A program made the translations under genes and the position numbers. A stretch of 64,000 nt of DNA. Source: Cloacibacillus sp. An23. GTDB taxonomy: Bacteria > Synergistota > Synergistia > Synergistales > Synergistaceae. The stretch's first letter is position 1. Every line of letters begins with the position of its first letter. The notes under the pieces were generated by a model. The model did not search any database. It saw only the letters and a program-made list of their open reading frames with translations, and had not been told where the DNA came from. Shown in pieces: positions 42,884 through 51,277 of the stretch. Location of the stretch: NCBI RefSeq assembly GCF_002159945.1, contig NZ_NFJQ01000008.1, forward strand, positions 62,001-126,000. Direction: 5' to 3'.

Positions 42884-44170
42884 ATGATAGCTTTACTTAT
42901 CGGCACCCTTCTGGTGCTTCTTTTCCTCACCGTTCCTATCTTCGCCGGACTCGCCATATCGACGCTCGCCGTCTTCATGGCCTACTTCCCGGGACAGATG
43001 ATGGACATGATGCTCGCGCAGTCTATGGTCAAGAGCTGCGACTCCTTCGCACTGATGGCGATACCGTTCTTCATGCTCGTCGGATCGCTGATGTCCACCT
43101 CGGGGCTCGCGCAGAAGCTCGTCAAGGTCGCCGAATCGGTGACCGGCGACTCGGCGGGCGGCCTCGGCACCTCGGCTATGATAGCGAGCATGCTCTTCGC
43201 CGCCATCTCAGGTTCCGGCCCCGCGACCGCGGCGGCCATCGGAGGCATAATGATCCCCGCTATGATGAAGCAGGGCTACGCTCCAGAATACTCGGCTACG
43301 CTGCTCGCCTCCGGCTCGACGATAGGCCCGGTCATCCCGCCGAGCATTCCTATGATAATGTTCGCAGTCACGATAGGCTGCTCGACGACGACGCTGTTCA
43401 TGGGCGGAGTCGTCCCCGGAATCATGATGGGCATCGGCCTCATCATCTACAACAAGCTCTACTCGAAGAAGCATAACTACCGTGGCAAGCCCTCCTCCGG
43501 CGGCACGATGAAGGCCGTGCGCGAAGGCATCGGCGCTCTGCTCATGCCCGTCATCGTCCTCGGCGGTATCTACACCGGCATATTCACTCCGACAGAGTCC
43601 GCGGTCGTCGGCGTCGTCTACTCGATGGCGGTCAGCACCTTCATCTATAAGACTCTGACATGGGACGGCCTCAAGGAAGCTTTCGTTGACGCGGCTATAA
43701 CCTCCGCGACCATAATGATCCTCTTCGGCGGAGCCAACACCTTCGGGCGCATACTGACGCTCGCCGACATACCGAACCAGATCAGCAGCGCGATACTTTC
43801 CTTCACGGACAGCAAGGTGCTTATCATGCTGATACTGAACTTCATACTGCTCATCGTCGGCATGTTCATAGATACGAACTCCGGCGTCATACTCTTCGCG
43901 CCGATCATCGTCCCGATACTCAAGGCGCTCGGCTATCACGAGATATTCATCGGCGTAATGATGGTTGTCAACCTCTGCATAGGAATGCTGACGCCTCCTA
44001 TGGGGCCGAACCTCTTCATAACGATGAAGATCGCTGGCGTTTCGCTCGAGCAGGCGATGAAGCAGGTCGTGGTTCAGGTCATAATCCTCTACATAGTGCT
44101 CGCGATCATGATACTGATACCGGACACGGTGCTCATTCTCCCGAAGCTTTTCGGAATGATCCCTTGGTAA
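42884..44170 (+). CDS. dctM: TRAP transporter large membrane subunit DctM (locus 2)
   Basis: A 428-residue, about 12-helix protein closely parallel to the locus 1 DctM. Signatures are MAIPFFMLVGSLMSTSGLAQKLVKVAES, GGLGTSAMIASMLFAAISGSGPATAAAIG, GPVIPPSIPMIMFA and IGMLTPPMGPNLFI. Unlike locus 1, its composition is as GC-rich as the surrounding genes, so the two transporters are not a recent duplication. The enzymes of locus 2 follow on the same strand. Confidence 0.94.
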   Translation: MIALLIGTLLVLLFLTVPIFAGLAISTLAVFMAYFPGQMMDMMLAQSMVKSCDSFALMAIPFFMLVGSLMSTSGLAQKLVKVAESVTGDSAGGLGTSAMIASMLFAAISGSGPATAAAIGGIMIPAMMKQGYAPEYSATLLASGSTIGPVIPPSIPMIMFAVTIGCSTTTLFMGGVVPGIMMGIGLIIYNKLYSKKHNYRGKPSSGGTMKAVREGIGALLMPVIVLGGIYTGIFTPTESAVVGVVYSMAVSTFIYKTLTWDGLKEAFVDAAITSATIMILFGGANTFGRILTLADIPNQISSAILSFTDSKVLIMLILNFILLIVGMFIDTNSGVILFAPIIVPILKALGYHEIFIGVMMVVNLCIGMLTPPMGPNLFITMKIAGVSLEQAMKQVVVQVIILYIVLAIMILIPDTVLILPKLFGMIPW

Positions 44171-44213
44171 CGGATTTTCGGCAGTTAAGATATAGTTAAG
44201 GAGATATAGTAAA

Positions 44214-44966
44214 ATGTATTTGGCTAATGAGTTGGACGTAAACGGACGTCTTCTGCGCGGAAACGTGCGCATGCCGGACTCGGGCGGTCCTTTCCCGACG
44301 ATAGTCTTCCTCCACGGCTTCACTGTGTGGAAGACGGGGCCGCAGAGGCTTTACGAAGAGTTCGTCCGTATGGCCGTGAAGGAAGGCTTCTGCGTCGTGC
44401 GCTACGACTTCTACGGCACGGGCGAGAGCGAGGGCGAGTTCTATGAAATGACGATAGGCAGCGAAATGAACGAGACCGCCGCCATCTTCGAGTGGGCCGC
44501 CAAGCAGCCGTACGTCGATGTAAACAACATGTTCCTCGGCGGACACAGCCTCGGCGCTCTGCTCGCGCTCGTCGAAGCGCCTCATATACAGCCTAAGGCG
44601 GCCTTCGGATGGTCTACGGCTCTCACGATGCTCTTCCAGGCGGGACAGCGCACGCGCACGATGCGCGGGCCGACTGAGCGCGGATGGGACATCGACGGCC
44701 TCGAGCTCTCGCGCGAATTCATGGACGAGTGCGCCGGCATGGACTTCCTCGAGATGGTGAAGGGCTACGACAAGCCGGTACTTCTCATCCACGGCACTGG
44801 CGACGTGGACATCCCCGTCGAGAGCGCCTACGCGCTTAAGAAGGTCTACGGGGACAACTGCGAGCTCGACATCGTGGAAGGGGCGAACCACCGCTTCCTT
44901 TCGCTTCCGTGGAAGAAGCACGCTTACGAGAAGACTCTGGAGTTCCTGAAGAAACAGCTTGGCTGA
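44214..44966 (+). CDS. Alpha/beta-fold hydrolase
   Basis: A 250-residue cytosolic serine hydrolase. The oxyanion stretch is VFLHGFTVWKTGP, the nucleophile elbow GGHSLGA (Ser near residue 111), the acid in HGTGDVDIP and the histidine in GANHRFLSL. This is the complete triad of the family that includes feruloyl esterases and dienelactone-type hydrolases. AAGGAG precedes the ATG. Set between a TRAP transporter and a LarA-like protein, it probably splits an ester, amide or thioester bond of the imported compound or its product (inference). Confidence 0.88.
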   Translation: MYLANELDVNGRLLRGNVRMPDSGGPFPTIVFLHGFTVWKTGPQRLYEEFVRMAVKEGFCVVRYDFYGTGESEGEFYEMTIGSEMNETAAIFEWAAKQPYVDVNNMFLGGHSLGALLALVEAPHIQPKAAFGWSTALTMLFQAGQRTRTMRGPTERGWDIDGLELSREFMDECAGMDFLEMVKGYDKPVLLIHGTGDVDIPVESAYALKKVYGDNCELDIVEGANHRFLSLPWKKHAYEKTLEFLKKQLG

Positions 44967-44978
44967 GAGGTGGAAGCA

Positions 44979-46247
44979 ATGGAGATAAAGATCCCTTACG
45001 GGAAGACTTATCAGACGCTTGACATCAAAGAGGAATATCAGCTCGTCGAATCGAAGATACAGGAGCTCGGCGGCGGCGCGGACGGCGACAGGATCGTCCT
45101 TGAGGCTATGGCTTCGCCCATAGCTTCACCGAAGCTCAGCGAGCTTGCGGCGGGGAAGAAGAACGCGGTGGTCATAATCAGCGACCACACGCGCCCCGTG
45201 CCGAGCAAACAGATAATCCCGCACATGCTGGCGGAGCTGCGCGCCGGGAATCCCGACATCGACATAACCCTGCTCGTCGCGACCGGCTGCCACAGGGGCA
45301 CCACTCCCGAGGAGCTCGTGCATAAGCTCGGCGAGGAAATCGCGTCGCGCGAGCGCATAGTCGTCCACGACTGCGACAGTTCCCCGCTGACGGAGCTCGG
45401 CGTCCTTCCTTCCGGAGCGCGCCTCGTCGTCAACTCGCTCGTCGCGAACGCGGAGCTTGTTGTATCCGAAGGCTTCATCGAGCCTCACTTCTTCGCCGGC
45501 TTCTCCGGCGGCCGCAAGAGCATACTTCCCGGCGTATGCAGCCGCGTGACGGTGCTAGGCAATCACTGCGCGGATTTCATCGACGATCCGAAGTCGCGCA
45601 TGGGCGTGATTGATGGCAACCCGATAAACCGCGACATGGAATGCGCCGCTCGCATGGCGAAGCTCGCATACATCGTCAACGTCGTGGTCAACGAGGCTCA
45701 CGAGGTCGTAGCGGCCTTCGCCGGCGACGCGATAGAGGCCCATCACGCGGGATGCGCCTATCTCGCAAAGTACTGCGAGGCCGACCCTGCGTACAAGGCG
45801 GACATCGTAATAACGTCCAACGGCGGCGCCCCGCTCGACCAGAACGTCTATCAGGCGGTCAAGGGACTTACGACCGCTGCGGACGCGGCCGGCGAAGACG
45901 GCGCTCTGATAATATGCGCCGAGTGCGCGGACGGAATCGGAGGCGACAGCTTCTACAAGGCGCTCAGCGAGTGTTCGACCCCCGAGGAGCTGCTCGAGGA
46001 GATACGCCGCGTGCCGATGGACGAAACTGTGCCAGACCAGTGGCAGTATCAGATACTCGCCCGGATACTCGAGAAGCATCACGTCTACTTCGTCACACGC
46101 CCCGAGCTCGAAAAAGAGATAACGGCGATGAAGATGGAATACGCGCCCTCGCTCGAGGAGGCCTACGCGCGCGCCCGCGCGCTCAGGGGCGCTTCCGCGC
46201 GCGTGACGGTCATCCCCAACGGGGTTTCCCTGATAATCAAACAGTAA
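44979..46247 (+). CDS. LarA-family protein (nickel-pincer 2-hydroxyacid racemase/epimerase)
   Basis: A 422-residue member of the LarA family (former DUF2088). The residues that bind the nickel-pincer nucleotide in Lactobacillus LarA have clear counterparts: His in TGCHRGT, His and Lys in PHFFAGFSGGRKSILPG, and a further His in LGNHCAD. LarA homologs racemise lactate, malate, phenyllactate and other 2-hydroxyacids. A LarC2 protein, needed to make the cofactor, is encoded at 50605, which supports activity in this cell. GAGAGG places the start at 44979, 12 bases after the hydrolase stop. Confidence 0.88.
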   Translation: MEIKIPYGKTYQTLDIKEEYQLVESKIQELGGGADGDRIVLEAMASPIASPKLSELAAGKKNAVVIISDHTRPVPSKQIIPHMLAELRAGNPDIDITLLVATGCHRGTTPEELVHKLGEEIASRERIVVHDCDSSPLTELGVLPSGARLVVNSLVANAELVVSEGFIEPHFFAGFSGGRKSILPGVCSRVTVLGNHCADFIDDPKSRMGVIDGNPINRDMECAARMAKLAYIVNVVVNEAHEVVAAFAGDAIEAHHAGCAYLAKYCEADPAYKADIVITSNGGAPLDQNVYQAVKGLTTAADAAGEDGALIICAECADGIGGDSFYKALSECSTPEELLEEIRRVPMDETVPDQWQYQILARILEKHHVYFVTRPELEKEITAMKMEYAPSLEEAYARARALRGASARVTVIPNGVSLIIKQ

Positions 46248-46276
46248 CCCAGCAGCAATAACATAAGCCGCTCCCT

Positions 46277-46310
46277 CAGCCTTCCGCCTTTGCCGTTGCG
46301 CGGAAGGCCG
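46277..46310 (+). other. Intercistronic hairpin before GrdE-like gene
   Basis: CCTTCCGC (46280-46287) and GCGGAAGG (46300-46307) form an 8-bp stem in the 94-base gap after the LarA-like gene. There is no T run, so it may be a processing or stability element and not a terminator. Confidence 0.45.
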
Positions 46311-46341
46311 GGGGCGGCGTGTCACAAAAAGGAGTGAAAAC

Positions 46342-47607
46342 ATGGCAAAACCTTTTGAAATAGATTATATCTACGTGCGCTCGGTGCGCTTCGGAGAGAA
46401 GTCGTCGCTCGAGGACGGCGTGCTGACGATAAACCGCGACGAGCTGCGCGAGCTTTGCTCGAGCGACCTGTTTTCGCGGCTCGAGATAGAGCTCGCGGCT
46501 CCGGGCGAAAGCTGCCGCATACTCGCGATACACGACGTCATGCAGCCGCGCTGCAAGGTCGAGAACCCCGACGAGACTTATCCCGGCATTCTCGGCAAAC
46601 TCGCGCCGGCCGGCGAGGGGAAGACGCTGGCGCTCAAGGGCGTCGTCGTCTCCGACATCTATTACGCTAAATGCAACATCAAGTATTACCTCGATATGGG
46701 CGGCCCCGCGGCGCGCTACTCGCATTTCTCGAAGCACTTCCACGTCTGCATAGACGCGGAGCCCGCCGATGGCGTGAGCGACGCCAGCTACGCCGAGGCG
46801 CTGAAGCTCGCATCGCTCAAGGCGAACGTCTACCTCGCGAAGCTCGGCCTCGGACATAAAATCGACTACTCGGAGCGCTTCGAGTGGAACCCCATCGAGT
46901 ACAAGCCCGGCGAGAAGCGTCTGCCGCGCGTCGCATACTTCGCGACGCACCTCGCATCGCACGACACGTGGAACTTCCTCTTCTACGGACAGAGCGCTCT
47001 CGGCTTCCTGCCGATGGTGGTGCAGCCGACTGAGATACTCGACGGCGCGATGGTCTGGCGCTACTGGGAGCCGAACTACTATCTCCAGAACGAGATGTAT
47101 ATCAAAGAGCTGCTCAACCGCCACGGCAAGGATCTCGAATTCGTCGGATGCGTCTTCGCGAACAACGTCATGAAGCTCGACGGCAAAGAGACGATGGGCA
47201 TGATAGGCGCGCGCCTCTGCCGCGACACCCTGCACGCGGACTGCGTGGTAGTCAACAAATCCGGCATGGGACACGCGCAGCTCGACTCGGCCCTCGCCTT
47301 CAACTGGATGGAGAAGCTCGGTATGCCGGCGATAAGCAACCAGGCCGCCGTCTCTAACTACGAGCCGGGGGACATGCTCGTAATAGCAGACCCGCGCGTG
47401 GACGCGGTCATAAGCAGCGGGCGCAACTGGGACGTGGAACACCCGAAGGTCGACCGCCTCATAGGCGAACACGCGAACGTGCCGTGCCTGCTCGGCTACA
47501 ATCCGTGGGGGCCTTTCACGCACACGACGAACTACGCGCTGTGCGGCTGCTGGTCTCAGATAGGCGATTATTTCCAGACGGCGGATGCCGACCTGGAGTG
47601 GAAGTAA
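46342..47607 (+). CDS. GrdE-type subunit, divergent, lacking the pyruvoyl cysteine (locus 2)
   Basis: A 421-residue member of the GrdE/GrdG/GrdI family, aligned with the locus 1 protein through DIYVRSVRFGEKSSLEDGVL-like start, HDVMQPRCKVENPDETYPGILG, VVQPTEILDGA and RHGKDLEFVG. In the segment where GrdE is cut at a cysteine to form the pyruvoyl group (residues 234-265 here) there is no Cys, Ser or Thr at all, and the segment is 3 residues shorter than in locus 1. The subunit therefore probably stays uncut or uses other chemistry. It is paired with a Sec-containing GrdB-type protein 13 bases downstream. Confidence 0.85.
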   Translation: MAKPFEIDYIYVRSVRFGEKSSLEDGVLTINRDELRELCSSDLFSRLEIELAAPGESCRILAIHDVMQPRCKVENPDETYPGILGKLAPAGEGKTLALKGVVVSDIYYAKCNIKYYLDMGGPAARYSHFSKHFHVCIDAEPADGVSDASYAEALKLASLKANVYLAKLGLGHKIDYSERFEWNPIEYKPGEKRLPRVAYFATHLASHDTWNFLFYGQSALGFLPMVVQPTEILDGAMVWRYWEPNYYLQNEMYIKELLNRHGKDLEFVGCVFANNVMKLDGKETMGMIGARLCRDTLHADCVVVNKSGMGHAQLDSALAFNWMEKLGMPAISNQAAVSNYEPGDMLVIADPRVDAVISSGRNWDVEHPKVDRLIGEHANVPCLLGYNPWGPFTHTTNYALCGCWSQIGDYFQTADADLEWK

Positions 47608-47620
47608 GGAGGTATGCGCC

Positions 47621-48940
47621 ATGTCTGATAAATTAAGGATACTTCATTACATAAACCAGTTCTACGGAGGTATAGGCGGCGAGGATCAGGCGAGCGTCGG
47701 ACTCTCGACAAAAGACGGCCCCGTCGGCCCCGGTATGCTTATGAAGGCCGTGCTCGCGGGACGCGGCGAGATCGTCAAGACGGTCATCTGCGGCGACAAC
47801 TATATATCCGAGCACCAGGCCGAGGTGATACCGCAGATACTCGATATAATCCGCGAGGTGAAGCCCGACCTTGTGCTCGCGGGCCCAGGCTTCAACGCCG
47901 GACGCTACGGCATAGCCTGCGCGGCGCTGACTGCGGCCGTGCAGGAGCAGCTCAAGATCCCCTGCGCTACGGCGCTGTTCTCGGAGAACCCGGGCACAGA
48001 CCTTTATAAGAACCGCTGCTACATCGTGCAGACCGACAACAACGCGAAGAACATGAAGGACGCGATGACGCGCCTCGTCGAGTTCGGCCTCAAGCTCGCC
48101 TCGGGCGAAACGATACGCGACGGCAAGCAGGAGGGCTACCACGGCAGCGGCCCCGCGATAGAGGTGGACTACTCGACGCCGGCCTGCAAGCGCGGCGTGG
48201 ACATGCTTCTCAACAAATATTACGGCAGGCCCTTCCGCACAGAGGTCGTCATGCCGAACCACGAGGAGATACCGGTGCCGGTGCTGTCGAAGCCGCTTTC
48301 AGAATGCCTCGTAGCGGTCGTGACCGACGGCGGACTCGTGCCGCGCGGCAACCCTGACAGGATGCCGCCGACGAACTCTAAGAACTGGCGCTGCTACTCG
48401 TTCGCAGGGCAGGACTACCTGAAAGCCGAGGATTACGAGGTCAGCCATCAGGGCTACAACAACGCCTTCGTACTTCAGGACCCGAACCGCCTAGTGCCTG
48501 TCGACTGCCTGCGCGAGGAGGTAAAGAAAGGGCGCATAGGCGCGCTGCTCGACCACTACTACATGACCGCGGGCGTCATGACTCCGCTCGACATGAGCAA
48601 GAAGCTCGGCGAAGGCATAGCGCAGGCGCTGCTCGCGGACCATGTCGACGCCGTGATCCTCACATCCACCTGAGGAACGAGCTCTCGCTGCGGCGCAGTG
48701 ATGACAAAAGAAATACAGCGCGCCGGCATACCGGTCGTGCATGTCACGAACCTTACGAAGATATCGGAGGGCATAGGCGCGAACAGGATACTTCGCGGCA
48801 ACAGCGTCCTCCACGTATTCGGCAACCCGTCGCTTCCTCACGACAAGGAAGTAGACTACCGCCGCGAGATGGTCGAGAAGGCTCTCGCCCTTCTCGAGGA
48901 AACTCCGCAGAACGGAGCCCACGCGGTAGTCTCCGAGTAA
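47621..48940 (+). CDS. GrdB-type selenoprotein (locus 2)
   Basis: A 439-residue protein including selenocysteine encoded by TGA at 48671-48673 (residue 351). Readthrough gives ILTST-U-GTSSRCG-AVMTKEIQRAGIP, the GrdB signature, and continues as normal coding sequence to TAA at 48938-48940. Start ATG 47621 follows AAGGAGG. The N-terminal ILHYINQFYGGIGGEDQA and NAGRYGIACAAL are family blocks shared with the locus 1 protein. The Sec and nearby Cys (U-x5-C) likely form the redox-active selenide-sulfide pair. The general partners GrdA, GrdC and GrdD are not in the window. Confidence 0.93.
48685..48701 (+). promoter_or_regulatory. Candidate bacterial SECIS hairpin (locus 2)
   Basis: TCGCTG (48685-48690) and CAGTGA (48696-48701) form a 6-bp stem (one G-U pair) with loop CGGCG, starting 12 bases after the last base of the TGA, as in locus 1. 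Confidence 0.75.
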
Positions 48941-48969
48941 CCGCCGGAACATAGCAGAATATACGCAAT

Positions 48970-49010
48970 TAAGCTCCGCGTGACTGTACTGTCCGCGGAG
49001 CTTATTTTAT
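48970..49010 (+). terminator. Terminator after locus 2 selenoprotein gene
   Basis: AAGCTCCGCG (48971-48980) and CGCGGAGCTT (48994-49003) form a perfect 10-bp stem followed by ATTTTAT. It marks the end of the operon that starts at dctP (41279). Confidence 0.85.
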
Positions 49011-49135
49011 CGCGCATCTCCGGCGGAGACCGCTCTTGCAATTTTGCGGTATATATATTAGAGTTGGTCTAGTTGTATTAGCGTAACGCAACCTACGGTG
49101 TGCGGAAGTTTTATAGAAAGCTGGGAGGCTGGCGT

Positions 49136-49576
49136 ATGATAGACGAAACGCAGGCTTTGGAGGGATTCGGCTCGGGCGTGATCTGCTCGATGCTGGTGTT
49201 CGGCGAGCTGGCGACCGAGCTCGGGCTGGACGAAAAGACGGCGCGGCGCATAGCGTCCTGCTTCGGCTCCGGCATGGAGCACGCGGGCGTCTGCGGCTGC
49301 GTGACCGGCGCGTATATGGCGCTCGGCCTGAAATACGGCGTCGGAGGCCCGGGCGAGGCCGAACGCGCAGCGAAGCTGAAAGAAAAGAAAGACGAGTTCG
49401 ACCGCCGCTTTATTAAAAAATACGGAAGCGTCAACTGCAAAGAGCTGCTCGGCGGCCTTGACCCCGCGGTGCAGTCGGAGCTGAACGCGGCGGCCGGAGC
49501 CGGGCTTTTCAAAAGCGTCTGCGCGCCAGCGGTGTGCTACGCGTGCGCGGCGGCGAGGGAGCTTTTGTCCGAGTGA
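49136..49576 (+). CDS. C_GCAxxG_C_C family redox protein
   Basis: A 146-residue protein of the C_GCAxxG_C_C family (DVU_1555-like). The conserved cysteine pattern appears as SCFGSGMEHAGVCGCVTGAYMALG near residue 38, with NCKELLG and a late VCYACAAAREL. Family members are small putative redox or metal-binding proteins of anaerobes, often near Fe-S or selenium enzymes; no activity is known. I chose ATG 49136 after GGGAGG. It lies just downstream of the Grd operon, past a terminator, so a functional tie is only suggested by position. Confidence 0.82.
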   Translation: MIDETQALEGFGSGVICSMLVFGELATELGLDEKTARRIASCFGSGMEHAGVCGCVTGAYMALGLKYGVGGPGEAERAAKLKEKKDEFDRRFIKKYGSVNCKELLGGLDPAVQSELNAAAGAGLFKSVCAPAVCYACAAARELLSE

Positions 49577-49755
49577 CGGCTCCCGGCGGCGCGGCCCCGC
49601 GAGCCTTTTCTCTTTTATCGGCAAAGCGCCGGATATTGTGCCGGCGGGGCGGACGCCGTAATATATAACTGCGCCGTACTCCGGCGGGGCGCGCGCCGGG
49701 CCGGAAAAGTCCGGGACAATGAGACGCACGGTTTTTGTCAAAGGGGAGATCACAG

Positions 49756-50538
49756 ATGAAATTTCAGCAAATCAGGGGAGCGACGACGAAAATAACCTAC
49801 GCGGGGAAATGTTTCCTCGTAGACCCGTTCTTCGCTGAGAAGGACGCCTTCCCTCCGTTCGAGAGCTGCTTCCATCCGGAGCTGCGCTGGCCCACGTCGC
49901 CGCTGCCGTTTCCGCCCGAGGAAGCGATGCGCGGCATAGACGCCGTGATAATGACGCACTTCCATCCTGACCATTTCGACGAGTATGCGGCGAAGGCTCT
50001 GCCGAAGGATATAAAGTTCTTCACTCAGGACGAATGGGACGCGGATATAGTAAAGAAGCTCGGCTTCACGAACGTTGAGACGCTTGAGTACTCCGGCTCG
50101 AAATTCGGAGAGGCGGAGCTTTGCAAGACGGACTGCGTGCACGGAGACCCGGAAAAAACTAAGAGCTTTTACGACGCTTTCGGCATCCGCGGCAAAGCCT
50201 CCGGCGTCGTGTTCAAAAATCCCGGGGAGAAGACTTTCTATCTCGCCGGCGACACGATATGGGCGGACTGCGTGCGCCGCGCGCTCGGCAGATATTCGCC
50301 GGACGTTGTGGCGGTGAACGCGGCGGGCGCGCAGTTCCTGACGGGAGGCCTCATCATCATGGGGACGGACGACGTGCTGAAAGTGCGCGAGGCCGCGCCG
50401 GAGGCGCTGATCATAGTCTCGCACATGGACGCGGTGCCGCACGCCTCCGTGAGCCGCGCGGACATGAGAAGGTTCATAGAAGCCGAACATCTGGAAAATA
50501 TCGCAGTGCCGGAGGACGGGGAAATTTTGACCTTGTAG
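49756..50538 (+). CDS. Metallo-beta-lactamase-fold hydrolase (UlaG-like)
   Basis: A 260-residue MBL-fold enzyme. The metal motif HxHxDH reads MTHFHPDHFDEYA near residue 73; further ligands are in FYLAGDTIWAD and SHMDAVPHA. The start KFQQIRGATTKITYAGKCFLVDP is typical of the UlaG/L-ascorbate-6-phosphate lactonase-like group and of related metal-dependent hydrolases. Cytosolic. Substrate unknown; a lactone or phosphodiester is plausible. AAGGGGAGAT precedes the ATG. Confidence 0.85.
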   Translation: MKFQQIRGATTKITYAGKCFLVDPFFAEKDAFPPFESCFHPELRWPTSPLPFPPEEAMRGIDAVIMTHFHPDHFDEYAAKALPKDIKFFTQDEWDADIVKKLGFTNVETLEYSGSKFGEAELCKTDCVHGDPEKTKSFYDAFGIRGKASGVVFKNPGEKTFYLAGDTIWADCVRRALGRYSPDVVAVNAAGAQFLTGGLIIMGTDDVLKVREAAPEALIIVSHMDAVPHASVSRADMRRFIEAEHLENIAVPEDGEILTL

Positions 50539-50604
50539 CGCGCGCCGTCCGCCGGGTATTTTCCGCCGCTTTGAGCTAAAATAAAGCCGAAAGGCGGTGC
50601 TGAG

Positions 50605-51078
50605 ATGGCTGAAGGAGAATCCGGCGGCCTCATAAGAGGACGCGCCATAGAGATAAGCGCGAACATCGACGACATGACTGGCGAGGACCTCGGCGCTGCG
50701 ATGGAGCTGCTGCTCGCTGCCGGGGCGCTGGACGTTTGGTTCGAGCATATACAGATGAAAAAGAACCGTCCGGCGGTGAAGCTCTGCGTTCTGGCCGCGC
50801 CGGAGGAAACGGAGCGCTTCGCGGAGCTTATGCTGCGCCATACGACGACGCTAGGCGTGCGTATGCGCGAGGTCGAGCGGCTGATGCTCGCGCGGGAGAT
50901 CCGTAAAGTCGGGACGCGCTACGGCGAAGTGCGCTTCAAGCGCGGCATGCTCGGCGGCGAAACGCTGAAAGAGACGCCCGAGTACGAGGACATAAGAAGG
51001 ATAGCGCACGACACCGGGCTTCCGATGGCCCGCGTGCGCGCGGAGGCCGCCGTGGATGCGGAAATTCAGGCACTTTAA
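50605..51078 (+). CDS. larC2: LarC2-like nickel-insertion protein for the nickel-pincer cofactor
   Basis: A 157-residue protein equal to the C-terminal half of LarC (former DUF111). The diagnostic stretch is ISANIDDMTGEDLGAAMELLLAAGALDVWFEHIQMKKNRPAVKL, followed by TTTLGVRMREVERLML. LarC inserts nickel into the pincer nucleotide used by LarA, and in many bacteria it is made as LarC1 plus LarC2. LarC1, LarB and LarE are not in this window. It supports a functional cofactor for the LarA-like protein 4.4 kb upstream. It overlaps the next gene by 23 bases. Confidence 0.85.
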   Translation: MAEGESGGLIRGRAIEISANIDDMTGEDLGAAMELLLAAGALDVWFEHIQMKKNRPAVKLCVLAAPEETERFAELMLRHTTTLGVRMREVERLMLAREIRKVGTRYGEVRFKRGMLGGETLKETPEYEDIRRIAHDTGLPMARVRAEAAVDAEIQAL

Positions 51079-51277
51079 GGGCGGCGAATACGAGTTCGTC
51101 GGAATAGCGCGCCACTCGGAGACGGAAGAAGAGTACGTCGTCTACCGCCCGCTTTATAACGACGGCGGACTATGGATAAGGCCGAAGAAAATGTTTTTTG
51201 AAAACGTGACTGTGAACGGGGAAAGCGTTCCGCGTTTCCGGGAAATTGAAGAAAACGGAGGAGCTGGCAATGAGTGA
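51056..51277 (+). CDS. DUF1653 domain protein
   Basis: A 73-residue protein that matches the compact DUF1653 fold: RHFKGGEYEFVGIARHSETEEEYVVYRPLY, then GGLWIRPKKMFFENV. The family (about 65-75 residues) has no settled function, although it resembles RNA-binding beta barrels. It overlaps larC2 upstream by 23 bases and the sirtuin downstream by 8, so the three are translated from one message. Confidence 0.82.
   Translation: MRKFRHFKGGEYEFVGIARHSETEEEYVVYRPLYNDGGLWIRPKKMFFENVTVNGESVPRFREIEENGGAGNE

Noticed and set aside
48698-48940. A separate 80-residue gene after the locus 2 GrdB stop
   Set aside because: Same reason: it continues GrdB after the selenocysteine codon.
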